17,190 nt of DNA from CAZAQS01 sp964486825 (GTDB lineage: Bacteria; Chloroflexota; Anaerolineae; Anaerolineales; UBA4823): contig CAZAQS010000092.1 of the NCBI GenBank assembly GCA_964486825.1, forward strand, positions 1 to 17,190. Direction: 5' to 3'. The translations under genes were made by a program, and so were the position numbers. The notes under the pieces were generated by a model. The model searched no databases. It was not told the DNA's origin and saw only the letters and a list, made by a program, of their open reading frames with translations. Numbering within the stretch: position 1 is the first letter of the stretch; each line of letters starts with the position of its first letter. Positions 7,959 through 15,093 of this stretch are shown one piece after another.

Positions 7959-7964
7959 TATAAT
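7959..7964 (+). promoter_or_regulatory. -10 box of the obg promoter, probably giving a leaderless transcript
   Basis: A perfect TATAAT stands with its last base 8 nt before the obg ATG at 7973. Normal start-site spacing puts the first transcribed base at about 7970-7973, so the mRNA would have almost no leader. No ribosome binding site is visible between the box and the ATG. The -35 region is weak (TGAAAG at 7937-7942, 16-nt spacer). Confidence 0.5.
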
Positions 7965-7972
7965 CCAAAACG

Positions 7973-9238
7973 ATGTTTATCGACGAAGCTGAGATCTCGG
8001 TCCAATCGGGGAAAGGCGGCGACGGAGCGGTACACTTCCGGCGAGAGAAATACGTCCCCCGAGGTGGGCCTGACGGCGGCGATGGGGGAAGGGGTGGAGA
8101 CGTTATCTTGGAAGTCCTGCCCACCCTTAACACGCTCTCCCGTTTTCGCCACCAGCGTAAGTTTCGCGCCGAGGATGGCATGCGCGGCTCGAAGCAAAAT
8201 ATGACCGGGCGCTCGGCCGAGGATCTGGTTATCCAGGTGCCACCCGGTACTCTTGTTTATAAAAAAGAGACGACTGAGCTGCTGGGAGACCTGGTCGAGC
8301 CTGGGCAGAAGTTGGTCGTCGCCAAAGGCGGCCGCGGCGGGCGAGGTAACGCTCGCTTTGCTACCTCAACCAACCAGGCTCCCCGTATTGGCGAGCGCGG
8401 TGAACCGGGCCAGTCGCTAGAGCTACGCCTGGAACTTAAGCTGATCGCCGATGTCGGCATCGTTGGGGCGCCCAACGCCGGTAAATCGACATTGCTCTCC
8501 TCTGTCACAAGCGCAAAACCCAAGATCGCCCCCTACCCGTTTACCACGCTGGAACCCAACCTGGGCGTTGCCGATCTCGATGAAGATCGATCCCTGGTCC
8601 TGGCGGATATCCCCGGCCTGATCGAAGGCGCACATATGGGGGTAGGATTGGGGCACGATTTCCTGCGCCATATCCAGCGTACCCGCATCCTGATCCACTT
8701 ATTGGATGGAATGGCAGAAGATCCCCTGCTCGATTTTGCCCAGATCAACAGTGAGCTGGCTTTGTTTGATCCAAAGTTGGGTGAAAAGCCACAGGTCGTG
8801 GCGCTCAATAAGATGGACTTGCCAGAAGTGCAGGAACGCTGGCCTGGCATACAAAAGACGCTCAAACGCCGAGGGTATAATCCTTATGCCATCTCCGCCG
8901 TCAGTGGTGAGAAAACGCGTGAGCTGCTATACCGGGCCGCTCAGCTGCTCGAGGAGACAGAGCTCCCAGCTTTCGATGCAAGCGAAGAGATGCCAATCTA
9001 CCGTCCTGAAGCCGACCCGCGCGAGTTTACGATTCGCCGGGAGCCGGACGGCTGGCGCGTGTCTGGCGCTTCCATCGAGCGGGCAGCTTCCATGACCTAT
9101 TGGGAGCACGACCAGTCCGTGCGCCGCTTCCAAAAAATTCTCGAGGCCCTGGGTATAGAGCAGGCTCTGCGAGAAGCCGGCGTCCAGCCAGGCGACAATG
9201 TTTACATCGGCGATTACGAGTTGGAGTGGTCGGATTAG
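7973..9238 (+). CDS. obg: Obg family GTPase (ObgE/CgtA)
   Basis: A 421-residue essential-type GTPase acting in 50S ribosome assembly and stress signalling. The glycine-rich Obg domain spans 1-158 (MFIDEAEISVQSGKGGDGAV at the start, then GGPDGGDGGRGG and KGGRGGRGNARFA). The G domain spans about 159-330, with G1 GAPNAGKS (165-172), the switch region PFTTLEPN, G3 DIPG (212-215), G4 NKMD (279-282) and G5 ISAVSGE. A C-terminal OCT domain (about 343-421) ends in GDNVYIGDYELEW, a form found in Gram-positive and Chloroflexota-type Obg proteins but not in E. coli ObgE. The ATG at 7973 is right because the protein begins exactly at the conserved MFIDEA. It is followed after 30 nt by nadD, probably in the same transcript. 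Confidence 0.97.
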   Translation: MFIDEAEISVQSGKGGDGAVHFRREKYVPRGGPDGGDGGRGGDVILEVLPTLNTLSRFRHQRKFRAEDGMRGSKQNMTGRSAEDLVIQVPPGTLVYKKETTELLGDLVEPGQKLVVAKGGRGGRGNARFATSTNQAPRIGERGEPGQSLELRLELKLIADVGIVGAPNAGKSTLLSSVTSAKPKIAPYPFTTLEPNLGVADLDEDRSLVLADIPGLIEGAHMGVGLGHDFLRHIQRTRILIHLLDGMAEDPLLDFAQINSELALFDPKLGEKPQVVALNKMDLPEVQERWPGIQKTLKRRGYNPYAISAVSGEKTRELLYRAAQLLEETELPAFDASEEMPIYRPEADPREFTIRREPDGWRVSGASIERAASMTYWEHDQSVRRFQKILEALGIEQALREAGVQPGDNVYIGDYELEWSD

Positions 9239-9268
9239 CTCCCTCTCCAGGTCTAAATCCAAACCCAT

Positions 9269-9865
9269 ATGAAAATCGGTGTATTCGGCGGAACATTCAA
9301 CCCCCCACATATCGCACACCTGGTACTGGCGGACGAGGCATGCTTCCAGCTTAGCCTGGACCGCTTGTTCTGGGTCCTGACCGCCGATCCCCCGCACAAA
9401 CAAGGCCGGCCTGTCTTAGCCCTCCAGGATCGCCTGGATATGCTCGACGCAGCCCTGGCTTCCAACCCACTCTTCGAGCTGTCCAGAGTCGATATCGACC
9501 GCCCAGCTCCCCATTACGCCGTCGATACCATGCTCCTCCTGAAGGAAAGCTATCCTGCGGATGAGCTGATCTATTTGATGGGTGGCGACTCGCTGCGCGA
9601 TCTACATACCTGGTACAAACCCCGGCTTTTCCTGGAGGCATGCCACGCTATCGGTGTGATGCGCCGCCCAGCCGACCAGGTCGACCTGCCGTCCATCGAG
9701 CAGTCTATCCCGGGCATTAGTAGCAAAGTCCGATTCATCCATGCGCCGTTGCTGGATATCTCTGCCACAAGTTTACGGGAGCGCATTACCCAGGGCGAGC
9801 CCTTCCGCTATTACCTGCCGCCGCCGGTTTACGAAATCATCCGCCGGCGCGGGCTTTATACTTAG
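9269..9865 (+). CDS. nadD: Nicotinate-nucleotide adenylyltransferase
   Basis: A 198-residue enzyme that joins ATP and nicotinate mononucleotide to give deamido-NAD+ and pyrophosphate, the step before NAD synthetase. Seen: the nucleotidyltransferase signature GGTFNPPHIAHL (7-18) with the ATP-binding histidines, the substrate-loop block GGDSLRDLHTWYK (105-117), VMRRP, and the second ATP motif ISATSLRERI (164-173). Length and motifs are normal. No strong ribosome site precedes the ATG, so translation may depend on coupling to obg, whose stop lies 30 nt upstream. The pairing obg-nadD is common in bacteria. Here it stands opposite the NADH sensor Rex, which makes redox control of NAD supply plausible but unproven. 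Confidence 0.95.
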   Translation: MKIGVFGGTFNPPHIAHLVLADEACFQLSLDRLFWVLTADPPHKQGRPVLALQDRLDMLDAALASNPLFELSRVDIDRPAPHYAVDTMLLLKESYPADELIYLMGGDSLRDLHTWYKPRLFLEACHAIGVMRRPADQVDLPSIEQSIPGISSKVRFIHAPLLDISATSLRERITQGEPFRYYLPPPVYEIIRRRGLYT

Positions 9866-9944
9866 GATCCATTCAAGCAATTCCGAAACACCAACCAGCA
9901 AGGACTGGTACACCATAGAATAGGACGCCTGGCCCAAGCCGCTC

Positions 9945-11102
9945 ATGACACTGATCCTCGATGCCGTCTTCTCATCTATCGCTTACAGCCACCTGATCGT
10001 CGACCTTTTGAACGGGCAGCGGGCTGTGCTCCTGGCTTACCTGTCCGGCCCGCTCGGTCTCTCCAATGCTACATTGGCGTTGGTAAGCACGATATACGTG
10101 GTCAGCGCAGCGCTGATCGGACCCTTTTTTGGATACCTGGCGGACCGTGTGGGCGTTCGCTGGGTCGTGGCAGGCGGAGTCTTATGGATGGGCGCCTTCT
10201 TCGCCCTGGCTGTCCTCACGCCCGGTCGCCTGGCTTTGGTCTTCCTGGTATTTGCCAGCCTGGGATCGGGGGCTTACCACCCGGCCGGCACTACCCAGGC
10301 TACCCTGAGCGGCCGCAGCTTGCTTTCAGGAAAAGAGACCACCGCTTCTTCCTACTTCTTTCTATTCGGCCAGACCGGCTTTTTCTTTGGGCCATTGCTT
10401 GGGGGACCGTTGCTGGATGCCTTCGGCCCAGCCGGTTTGCTCATGCTGGTCGCGCCAGCCCTGCCGGTCGGTTTCATCGCCGCTAGAAACCTGGCCTCCT
10501 TGCCATCACCCGTTCGGTCGTCCCGAGTAGGACCATCCCTTCCCAGCTTTAACTTACGCAAGGCAGCGCTGCCACTCTTGGGATTTATCCTGTTGGCTGC
10601 CTCCCAATCCTTGGTTCAGCAGAACATGGTGACCTTTGTCCCCAAATACCTGAGCGACCTGGGCCAGACAGCCAGCTTCTACGGCCTGAGTTCCGCGTTG
10701 TTCATGGGCGGATCAGCCATAGGAAACGTGGCCGGTGGTATGCTGGCGGACCGCTACGGCCGCCGCCGGGTGGCGTTAGGAACCCTTACCCTCAGCAGCA
10801 TCCCCCTGGCGTTGGTACCCGCGGCCGGCTTATCTCCGTTATTATTTGGACTGCTGCTTACGGCCGGTTTTTTCACGGGCGGGGTCTACTCGATTATCGT
10901 CGTGACAGCCCAGCGCATGGTTCCGGGTGGGATGGCTACCGCCTCCGGGCTGATCCTGGGCTTCATGTTTTCCAGCGGTGCGATCGGGACCTACCTGAGC
11001 GGTCACCTGGCCGACCTGTACGGCTTCGTACCGGTCTTCCAGATGACCGCCCTGGTCGCTTTGGCAGCCGCCGCTCTGACGCTCGTTATCCCTGACAGGT
11101 AA
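9945..11102 (+). CDS. MFS transporter, resembling the fosmidomycin-resistance (Fsr) group
   Basis: A 385-residue inner-membrane protein of the major facilitator superfamily with about 12 hydrophobic segments in two halves. The inter-helix signature appears in both halves: GYLADRVGVRW after helix 2 and GGMLADRYGRRRVALG in the second half. The opening (AYSHLIVDLLNGQRAVLLAYL) and SYFFLFGQTGFFFGPLLGG resemble Fsr-like permeases, a group with efflux and unknown-substrate members. The substrate cannot be assigned. The ribosome site before 9945 is weak and no earlier start is evident. The next gene begins 10 nt after its stop with a strong ribosome site, so the transporter and the dehydrogenase are probably one unit; it may carry a hydroxyacid or a related metabolite, but that is a guess. 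Confidence 0.85.
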   Translation: MTLILDAVFSSIAYSHLIVDLLNGQRAVLLAYLSGPLGLSNATLALVSTIYVVSAALIGPFFGYLADRVGVRWVVAGGVLWMGAFFALAVLTPGRLALVFLVFASLGSGAYHPAGTTQATLSGRSLLSGKETTASSYFFLFGQTGFFFGPLLGGPLLDAFGPAGLLMLVAPALPVGFIAARNLASLPSPVRSSRVGPSLPSFNLRKAALPLLGFILLAASQSLVQQNMVTFVPKYLSDLGQTASFYGLSSALFMGGSAIGNVAGGMLADRYGRRRVALGTLTLSSIPLALVPAAGLSPLLFGLLLTAGFFTGGVYSIIVVTAQRMVPGGMATASGLILGFMFSSGAIGTYLSGHLADLYGFVPVFQMTALVALAAAALTLVIPDR

Positions 11103-11112
11103 GGAGGCAGCC

Positions 11113-12114
11113 ATGCCCGAAACGCTTCCCTTTGTAATCCTGACCCATACCCTGCCGGCCGGATGGCTGGCTTCATTGAAGGGGCGCTGTACCTGGATCG
11201 AGGGCCCTCCGGCTGAGGCGCAAAGCCAACCTCGGCTGGAGCCTGGCCTGGCGGATCGTCTCTCGGAAGCCAAGGGCCTGTTCAGCCTGCTAACCGTCCC
11301 GATCAACGAGCAACTACTTAACCAGGCCCCACAACTGCGCGTGGTCAGCAATATGGCTGTTGGTGTGGACAATGTGGACCTGGAGGCCTGCAAGCGCCGG
11401 GGCATCCCGGTCGGCCACACTCCCGGCGTCCTGACCGAAGCGACTGCCGATCTGAGCTTGGCTCTGATCCTGGCAGCCGCCCGCCGCCTCCCGGAGGCAG
11501 CCGCCGATGCACGCGCCGGGCGCTGGTCAACATGGAACCCCACTGGTTGGCTGGGCGTCGAACTAAACGGAGCCGTACTTGGCATTGCCGGAATGGGCAA
11601 GATCGGCCGGGCGGTCGCTAAGCGGGCGCATGCCTTCGGGATGCGCCTGATCTACCATGACACATCTCCGGCGCCAGAAATCGAAGAGCAATTAGGAGCC
11701 GTCTTCGTATCCTTTGACGAGCTTCTCGCCCAGAGCGATATCCTCAGCTTGCATGTGCCGCTGCTGCCCGAGACGCGCGCTATGATCGGTGAAGAGGCCT
11801 TACAACGAATGAAGCCCACCGCCATCCTGATCAACGCCGCGCGTGGCCCGATCGTTGAAACCGCTGCCCTGCAGCATGCCCTGGAACAGGACTGGATCCA
11901 GGCAGCCGCCCTGGACGTCACCGATCCTGAGCCGCTGCCACAGGACCACCCGCTCTATAAATTGCCCAACTGCCTGATCGTACCCCATATCGGCTCTGCC
12001 ACCCATCACACCCGCCGCCGCATGGCCGAGCTGGCCTGCCAGAACCTGCTGGCTGGACTGGATGGAAAACGCCTGCCATTCTGCGCCAACCCTGAAGTGT
12101 ATGGTAGCAACTAG
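11113..12114 (+). CDS. D-isomer-specific 2-hydroxyacid dehydrogenase (glyoxylate/hydroxypyruvate reductase type)
   Basis: A 333-residue NAD(P)-dependent oxidoreductase. It has the flavodoxin-like catalytic domain (1-105 and the C-terminal end) and a Rossmann domain in the middle, with GMGKIG (160-165) as the GxGxxG loop. The catalytic triad of the family is complete: Arg244 in NAARGPIV, Glu273 in DPEPL and His292 in VPHIGSAT. The block MAVGVDNVDLEACKRRGIPVGHTPGVLT is typical of glyoxylate/hydroxypyruvate reductases, which turn glyoxylate to glycolate or hydroxypyruvate to D-glycerate. An Asp ends the second Rossmann strand (LIYHDTSP), which favours NAD(H) over NADP(H). The start is set by AAGGAGG shortly before ATG 11113. 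The exact substrate is uncertain. Confidence 0.92.
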   Translation: MPETLPFVILTHTLPAGWLASLKGRCTWIEGPPAEAQSQPRLEPGLADRLSEAKGLFSLLTVPINEQLLNQAPQLRVVSNMAVGVDNVDLEACKRRGIPVGHTPGVLTEATADLSLALILAAARRLPEAAADARAGRWSTWNPTGWLGVELNGAVLGIAGMGKIGRAVAKRAHAFGMRLIYHDTSPAPEIEEQLGAVFVSFDELLAQSDILSLHVPLLPETRAMIGEEALQRMKPTAILINAARGPIVETAALQHALEQDWIQAAALDVTDPEPLPQDHPLYKLPNCLIVPHIGSATHHTRRRMAELACQNLLAGLDGKRLPFCANPEVYGSN

Positions 12115-12147
12115 GTACGTGACTATACGAAATTCAACGGAGATTTC

Positions 12148-12795
12148 ATGAACGCTAATGCTTTCTCTCCTCATCCCAGGCCAGGACATCTCCCCTTGCG
12201 CGTCGAAGAGCTGCGCCGTGAGCTGCAAAGCTTCAACCCTCTCACCTTCTCCACCCGTACCGGCGCACAGTACAACTCTACCAACGAAAACCAGGGAGAG
12301 TTTGCCCTGCCTTTGTGGGGCCGAAGGATAACCATTCCCTGGCCTGATCTGGTCGCCGTGGATCCGGGTACAGGGCGTGAGCTGAGCGTAGACCAGCAGG
12401 CGCTCTTGCTTTACCATTTCCACACCTCGGATGGAACGCCATTGGCGGGCCGGTGGATCTCCTTCTCGGAGCTTCCCGGCGGGGGATTTTACGCCCAGGC
12501 TTTCCAGAGCTATTCGGGCAACGAGCTGGCGCGCGCATTTGGAGATGATACGCATTCCCTGGAGCAGGCCGCCCTGGCTGCCGGCGGCACACCCGTATCC
12601 TTTGCCGACCTGGCTTTCTCCTTCCCGCTCTTCCCGCGCCTGCACCTGTTGGCTGCTTACTGGCAGGGCGACGAAGACTTCTCTGCCTCGATGCGCATCC
12701 TGTTCGACAAAGCCGCCGAGCACCATCTGCCGATGGATGTGTGCGCCATTGCCGGGGGCATGCTCACCCGCAGGATCATTAAATCCAAAAGTTGA
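12148..12795 (+). CDS. DUF3786 domain protein
   Basis: A 215-residue soluble protein of unknown function that I recognise as the DUF3786 family. It has LPLWGRRITIPWPDLV (about 52-67), QALLLYHFHTSDGTPLAGRWISF, and FYAQAFQSYSGNELARAFG. Its C-terminal half contains FPRLHLLAAYWQGDEDF and LFDKAAEHHLPMDVCAIAGGML. No signal peptide, membrane segment or obvious catalytic motif is visible. Members occur in anaerobic bacteria and archaea, sometimes near corrinoid or one-carbon enzymes; no such neighbour is present here. The gene lies 33 nt after the dehydrogenase and reads the same way. An ATG directly abuts its stop codon (see the small ORF at 12796). Confidence 0.8.
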   Translation: MNANAFSPHPRPGHLPLRVEELRRELQSFNPLTFSTRTGAQYNSTNENQGEFALPLWGRRITIPWPDLVAVDPGTGRELSVDQQALLLYHFHTSDGTPLAGRWISFSELPGGGFYAQAFQSYSGNELARAFGDDTHSLEQAALAAGGTPVSFADLAFSFPLFPRLHLLAAYWQGDEDFSASMRILFDKAAEHHLPMDVCAIAGGMLTRRIIKSKS

Positions 12796-12927
12796 ATGAT
12801 ATCGGAGGCGGTATTGATCTTTCTTTGTGTGGGCCCGGTCTTGTTCACCATCCTTACTCATCGCATAAACAAGTCGGGGCATTGCGGGAGCATGCTCCTG
12901 GTCAGCGAAGCGCTCTCTGCGAGCTAA
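12796..12927 (+). CDS. Possible 43-residue single-pass membrane peptide
   Basis: An ATG follows the DUF3786 stop codon with no gap (TGAATG), opening a frame of 43 codons to TAA 12925-12927. Residues 3-20 (SEAVLIFLCVGPVLFTIL) are strongly hydrophobic and would form one membrane helix, followed by a basic and polar tail (THRINKSGHC). There is no ribosome site of its own, so expression would depend on re-initiation after DUF3786. I do not recognise a family. It fills the gap up to the ribosome site of the next transporter. It may be a chance frame or the relic of a longer gene, hence the low confidence. Confidence 0.25.
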   Translation: MISEAVLIFLCVGPVLFTILTHRINKSGHCGSMLLVSEALSAS

Positions 12928-12945
12928 CGAGAAGGTATCATCAAC

Positions 12946-14136
12946 ATGGATCCAGAGTTTGCCGTCGAGGACAGTGAAACAAGCCAGGTTGCTGCCTTGG
13001 CCAGGGCGCTGCATAAGCCGCTCCTGTTCTGGTCGCTGCCCTTTGCATTTTTATCATTTGGCTTGCCGATTTACGGCCGCGAATTAGGCGCCAGCGCTTT
13101 GGAAGTGGGGGGCCTCTTCTCGATCTTTACAGCCACAACATTATTGCTGCGTCCCCTGGTGGGTTGGGCGCTTGACCGCTTCGGAAGAAGGCTCTTTTTC
13201 ATCACTGCTCTCGGTCTGTATGCGGCTGCAATGTTCTTGTTTGCTATCGCCAGCAGCTTGAGCAGCCTGTACCTGGCCCGCTTCATACAAGGGATTGGAT
13301 CTTCCTTATTTTGGGTCACCCTCTACACCATCGTTGCCGACCTGTCGACCCAGAAGGACCGCGGGCGGGCCATGGGATGGGTCAGCCAGATCACTTCTCG
13401 AGGAGGGATCATCGGCGGCCTCTCCGGTCTTGCGGTCCTGACGGCCCTTTCCGATGGGAATGCCTGGCTGGTGGTCTTCCTGGGCTATGGAGTTATGAGC
13501 CTTGCCGGTACCTGGTTGGCATGGAAGGACCTCCCAGAGACAAAAGCCAGTCAAGTCCCCCTATTCCAGCAAGGACGCATCCCGCCTGCCCTCCTGAAAT
13601 TGATGGTGGTCGCCTTTGCCACCGGTGTGTCCCAGGCCATGATCGCGCCCATTTTCATCATCTTTCTTCAAGATCAATTCACAACCGAGATCGGCTTGTT
13701 GGCCCTGGCGGCTTTGCCTTCCGGCCTGGTCTCGGCTTTCTTTGCTGCCCGGCTGGGAGGCTTGAGCGACCGCTTCGGAAGGGTATGGATGATGGCAGCC
13801 GGGATGACCGGCTCAGGTTTACTGGCGATCTTGTTGCCCCAACTTCCCACGCTCTTATGGCTGGCTGTTTTTTACACGCTTTCAGGCATCACCTGGGCGA
13901 TATCCGAGCCCGCTGAGGCCTCCCTGGTCGCCGACCTGACCGGGGACTCACGCTTTGGAACAGGATATGGCATGTACGAGATGGCGGGCCAGATCGGGTT
14001 TACCGTTGGCCCCCTGCTTGGCGGCCTGTTGTACGATTCGGTTGCCAGGCAGACACCCTTCTACATTAACGGGGCGGTATTGATCGCTGGCGCCTTGTGG
14101 GTCTTGTTATTTCTAGGCCCTCGCCTTCGCCCTTGA
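12946..14136 (+). CDS. MFS transporter, drug-efflux-like
   Basis: A 396-residue membrane protein with about 12 hydrophobic segments and a hydrophilic N-terminal tail of about 25 residues. The MFS loop signature is present in both halves: GWALDRFGRRLFF after helix 2 and GGLSDRFGRVWMM after helix 8. YLARFIQGIGSSLFWVTLYTIVADL has the helix-4/5 pattern seen in drug/proton antiporters, as do GFTVGPLLGGLLYD and the helix-11 region. It is not closely related to the transporter at 9945. GAGAAGG about 10 nt upstream of the ATG serves as ribosome site. Substrate is unknown; efflux is the best guess from family resemblance. Confidence 0.85.
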   Translation: MDPEFAVEDSETSQVAALARALHKPLLFWSLPFAFLSFGLPIYGRELGASALEVGGLFSIFTATTLLLRPLVGWALDRFGRRLFFITALGLYAAAMFLFAIASSLSSLYLARFIQGIGSSLFWVTLYTIVADLSTQKDRGRAMGWVSQITSRGGIIGGLSGLAVLTALSDGNAWLVVFLGYGVMSLAGTWLAWKDLPETKASQVPLFQQGRIPPALLKLMVVAFATGVSQAMIAPIFIIFLQDQFTTEIGLLALAALPSGLVSAFFAARLGGLSDRFGRVWMMAAGMTGSGLLAILLPQLPTLLWLAVFYTLSGITWAISEPAEASLVADLTGDSRFGTGYGMYEMAGQIGFTVGPLLGGLLYDSVARQTPFYINGAVLIAGALWVLLFLGPRLRP

Positions 14137-14153
14137 CTCTACCCATTGCTTGA

Positions 14154-14246
14154 GACATTGAGGATTTCAAAGCCGCCCTTTCCAAATCAGGATTTCAGAA
14201 CTCCCGCATCGAGTGCTGGCTTCCCGGTATGTTTCTAGTGGCGTGA
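14154..14246 (+). pseudogene. Possible C-terminal remnant of a decayed gene (methyltransferase-like end)
   Basis: In the 165-nt gap between the transporter and the phosphatase, one frame reads DIEDFKAALSKSGFQNSR then IECWLPGMFLVA before TGA 14244-14246. An in-frame TGA stands at 14151-14153 and there is no start codon near the beginning. The pattern 'FK..L..SGF....I..W.PGMFLVA' resembles the last helix and strand of class I SAM methyltransferases, but at 30 residues this could be chance. Confidence 0.25.
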
Positions 14247-14301
14247 AAATCCAGTAAAATTATTACTTGTTGATCCAATCATTTTTCACAGAGAAAACCT
14301 G

Positions 14302-14850
14302 ATGCCGCCTTCCTTGCTTGCCCTTCACGAGATGCCCACGCTTACCGGCCTGGTCACGCCACGAGAGTTTTATCTCATCACGAAGGATCCTGCTCCACTG
14401 GCAGGCATGCCGTATCCAAAGGCAAGCACGCCCTGGGAGGTTTTATTCCGCCTCGGAATCCGCCACATTGTACGGCTTGAAATGGAGCGTTTGCCCTACG
14501 ACCCGTCCCCACTGAGCCTCCTGCTCACCCTTGGCATGCAAGACCTGGTCGACGCTGGCCCCCCGCGTGATCCCGAAGCAGAACAGCGCATGGCAATGGA
14601 AGCTGTATCCGCCATCCTTAGCCAGCTTAAGCAGGGCGAAGGCGTTATCGTTCATTGTGTAGGAGGCACAGGACGCACCGGGACTGTGCTGGGTTGCTGC
14701 CTGGTTGGGCTGGGCCATCCTGCCCAACAAGTGATAACCTACCTGGACCAGCTCAATAAGTTGCGCGGGAAAAAAGGCTGGCCAGAGTCTGCCTGGCAAT
14801 CTGAGCTGGTCTCCCGGTTTGCATCCTTGAAATGGACCTTGGAGGAATAG
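14302..14850 (+). CDS. Cys-based protein phosphatase (dual-specificity/tyrosine phosphatase fold)
   Basis: A 182-residue soluble protein. The phosphatase loop HCVGGTGRTG (118-127) matches HCxxGxxR(S/T), with nucleophile C119 and phosphate-binding R125. An upstream Asp in LVDAGPPRDPE (D84) is positioned like the general acid of this class. The region between (MAMEAVSAILSQLKQGEGVIV) is the helix and strand leading into the loop. It most likely removes phosphate from Ser/Thr/Tyr residues, though some family members act on lipids or sugars. The ATG at 14302 has only a weak ribosome site; a TAAAAT box at 14255-14260 could be its -10, but no good -35 is seen. No kinase gene lies nearby, so its target is unknown. 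Confidence 0.82.
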   Translation: MPPSLLALHEMPTLTGLVTPREFYLITKDPAPLAGMPYPKASTPWEVLFRLGIRHIVRLEMERLPYDPSPLSLLLTLGMQDLVDAGPPRDPEAEQRMAMEAVSAILSQLKQGEGVIVHCVGGTGRTGTVLGCCLVGLGHPAQQVITYLDQLNKLRGKKGWPESAWQSELVSRFASLKWTLEE

Positions 14851-14886
14851 CCAAGAGGAAGTTCTGATGGATGAGATAGAATCGTT

Positions 14887-15093
14887 TTGCTGTTTGTAAA
14901 TATCGGTCGACTCCTCTTCAAGCATACCCTGCGCCAGGCTGCTGCGCTAGGCGCAAGCCAGGTAGTAATCGAATCAGACCCCAACGCGTTGGACTACTAC
15001 CTGAAAATGGGCGCTTACCAGGTCGGTACGCGCTCCTCCATGCTAGAGCGGGAGTTGCCCATACTTAATGTGGAGGTCAAGCATGGCCTTTAA
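14887..15093 (+). pseudogene. C-terminal fragment of a GNAT N-acetyltransferase
   Basis: The frame (TTG at 14887, TAA at 15091-15093) encodes 68 residues. From about residue 6 they match the end of a GNAT acetyltransferase: IGRLLFKHTLRQAAALGA is the helix after the acetyl-CoA loop, then ESDPNALDYYLKMGAYQVG, and a closing strand RELPILNVEV. The N-terminal half of the fold and most of the acetyl-CoA pyrophosphate loop (normally Q/RxxGxG/A) are missing, and an in-frame stop lies at 14872-14874. The missing part is not found upstream, where the intact phosphatase gene begins its coding, so the 5' half was probably deleted. Its 3' end overlaps the start of the next gene by 11 nt and supplies that gene's ribosome site. 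Most likely not a working enzyme. Confidence 0.7.
15072..15077 (+). promoter_or_regulatory. Ribosome binding site that sets the start of the F420-type oxidoreductase
   Basis: GGAGGT lies 5 nt before ATG 15083. The same frame has an earlier ATG at 15068, but it precedes this site and has none of its own, so 15083 is the better start. Confidence 0.7.

Noticed and set aside
9866..9944. Hairpin ACCAG/CTGGT and a TAGAAT box before the first MFS gene
   Set aside because: The stem is 5 bp with no T-run, and no -35 box lies at a proper distance from TAGAAT, so neither a terminator nor a promoter can be supported.
11800..13014. Long - strand open frame of 404 codons opposite the dehydrogenase, DUF3786 protein and transporter start
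   Set aside because: It lies antisense to genes with clear families and ribosome sites, its translation has no recognisable domain, and long antisense frames are common in GC-rich coding DNA.
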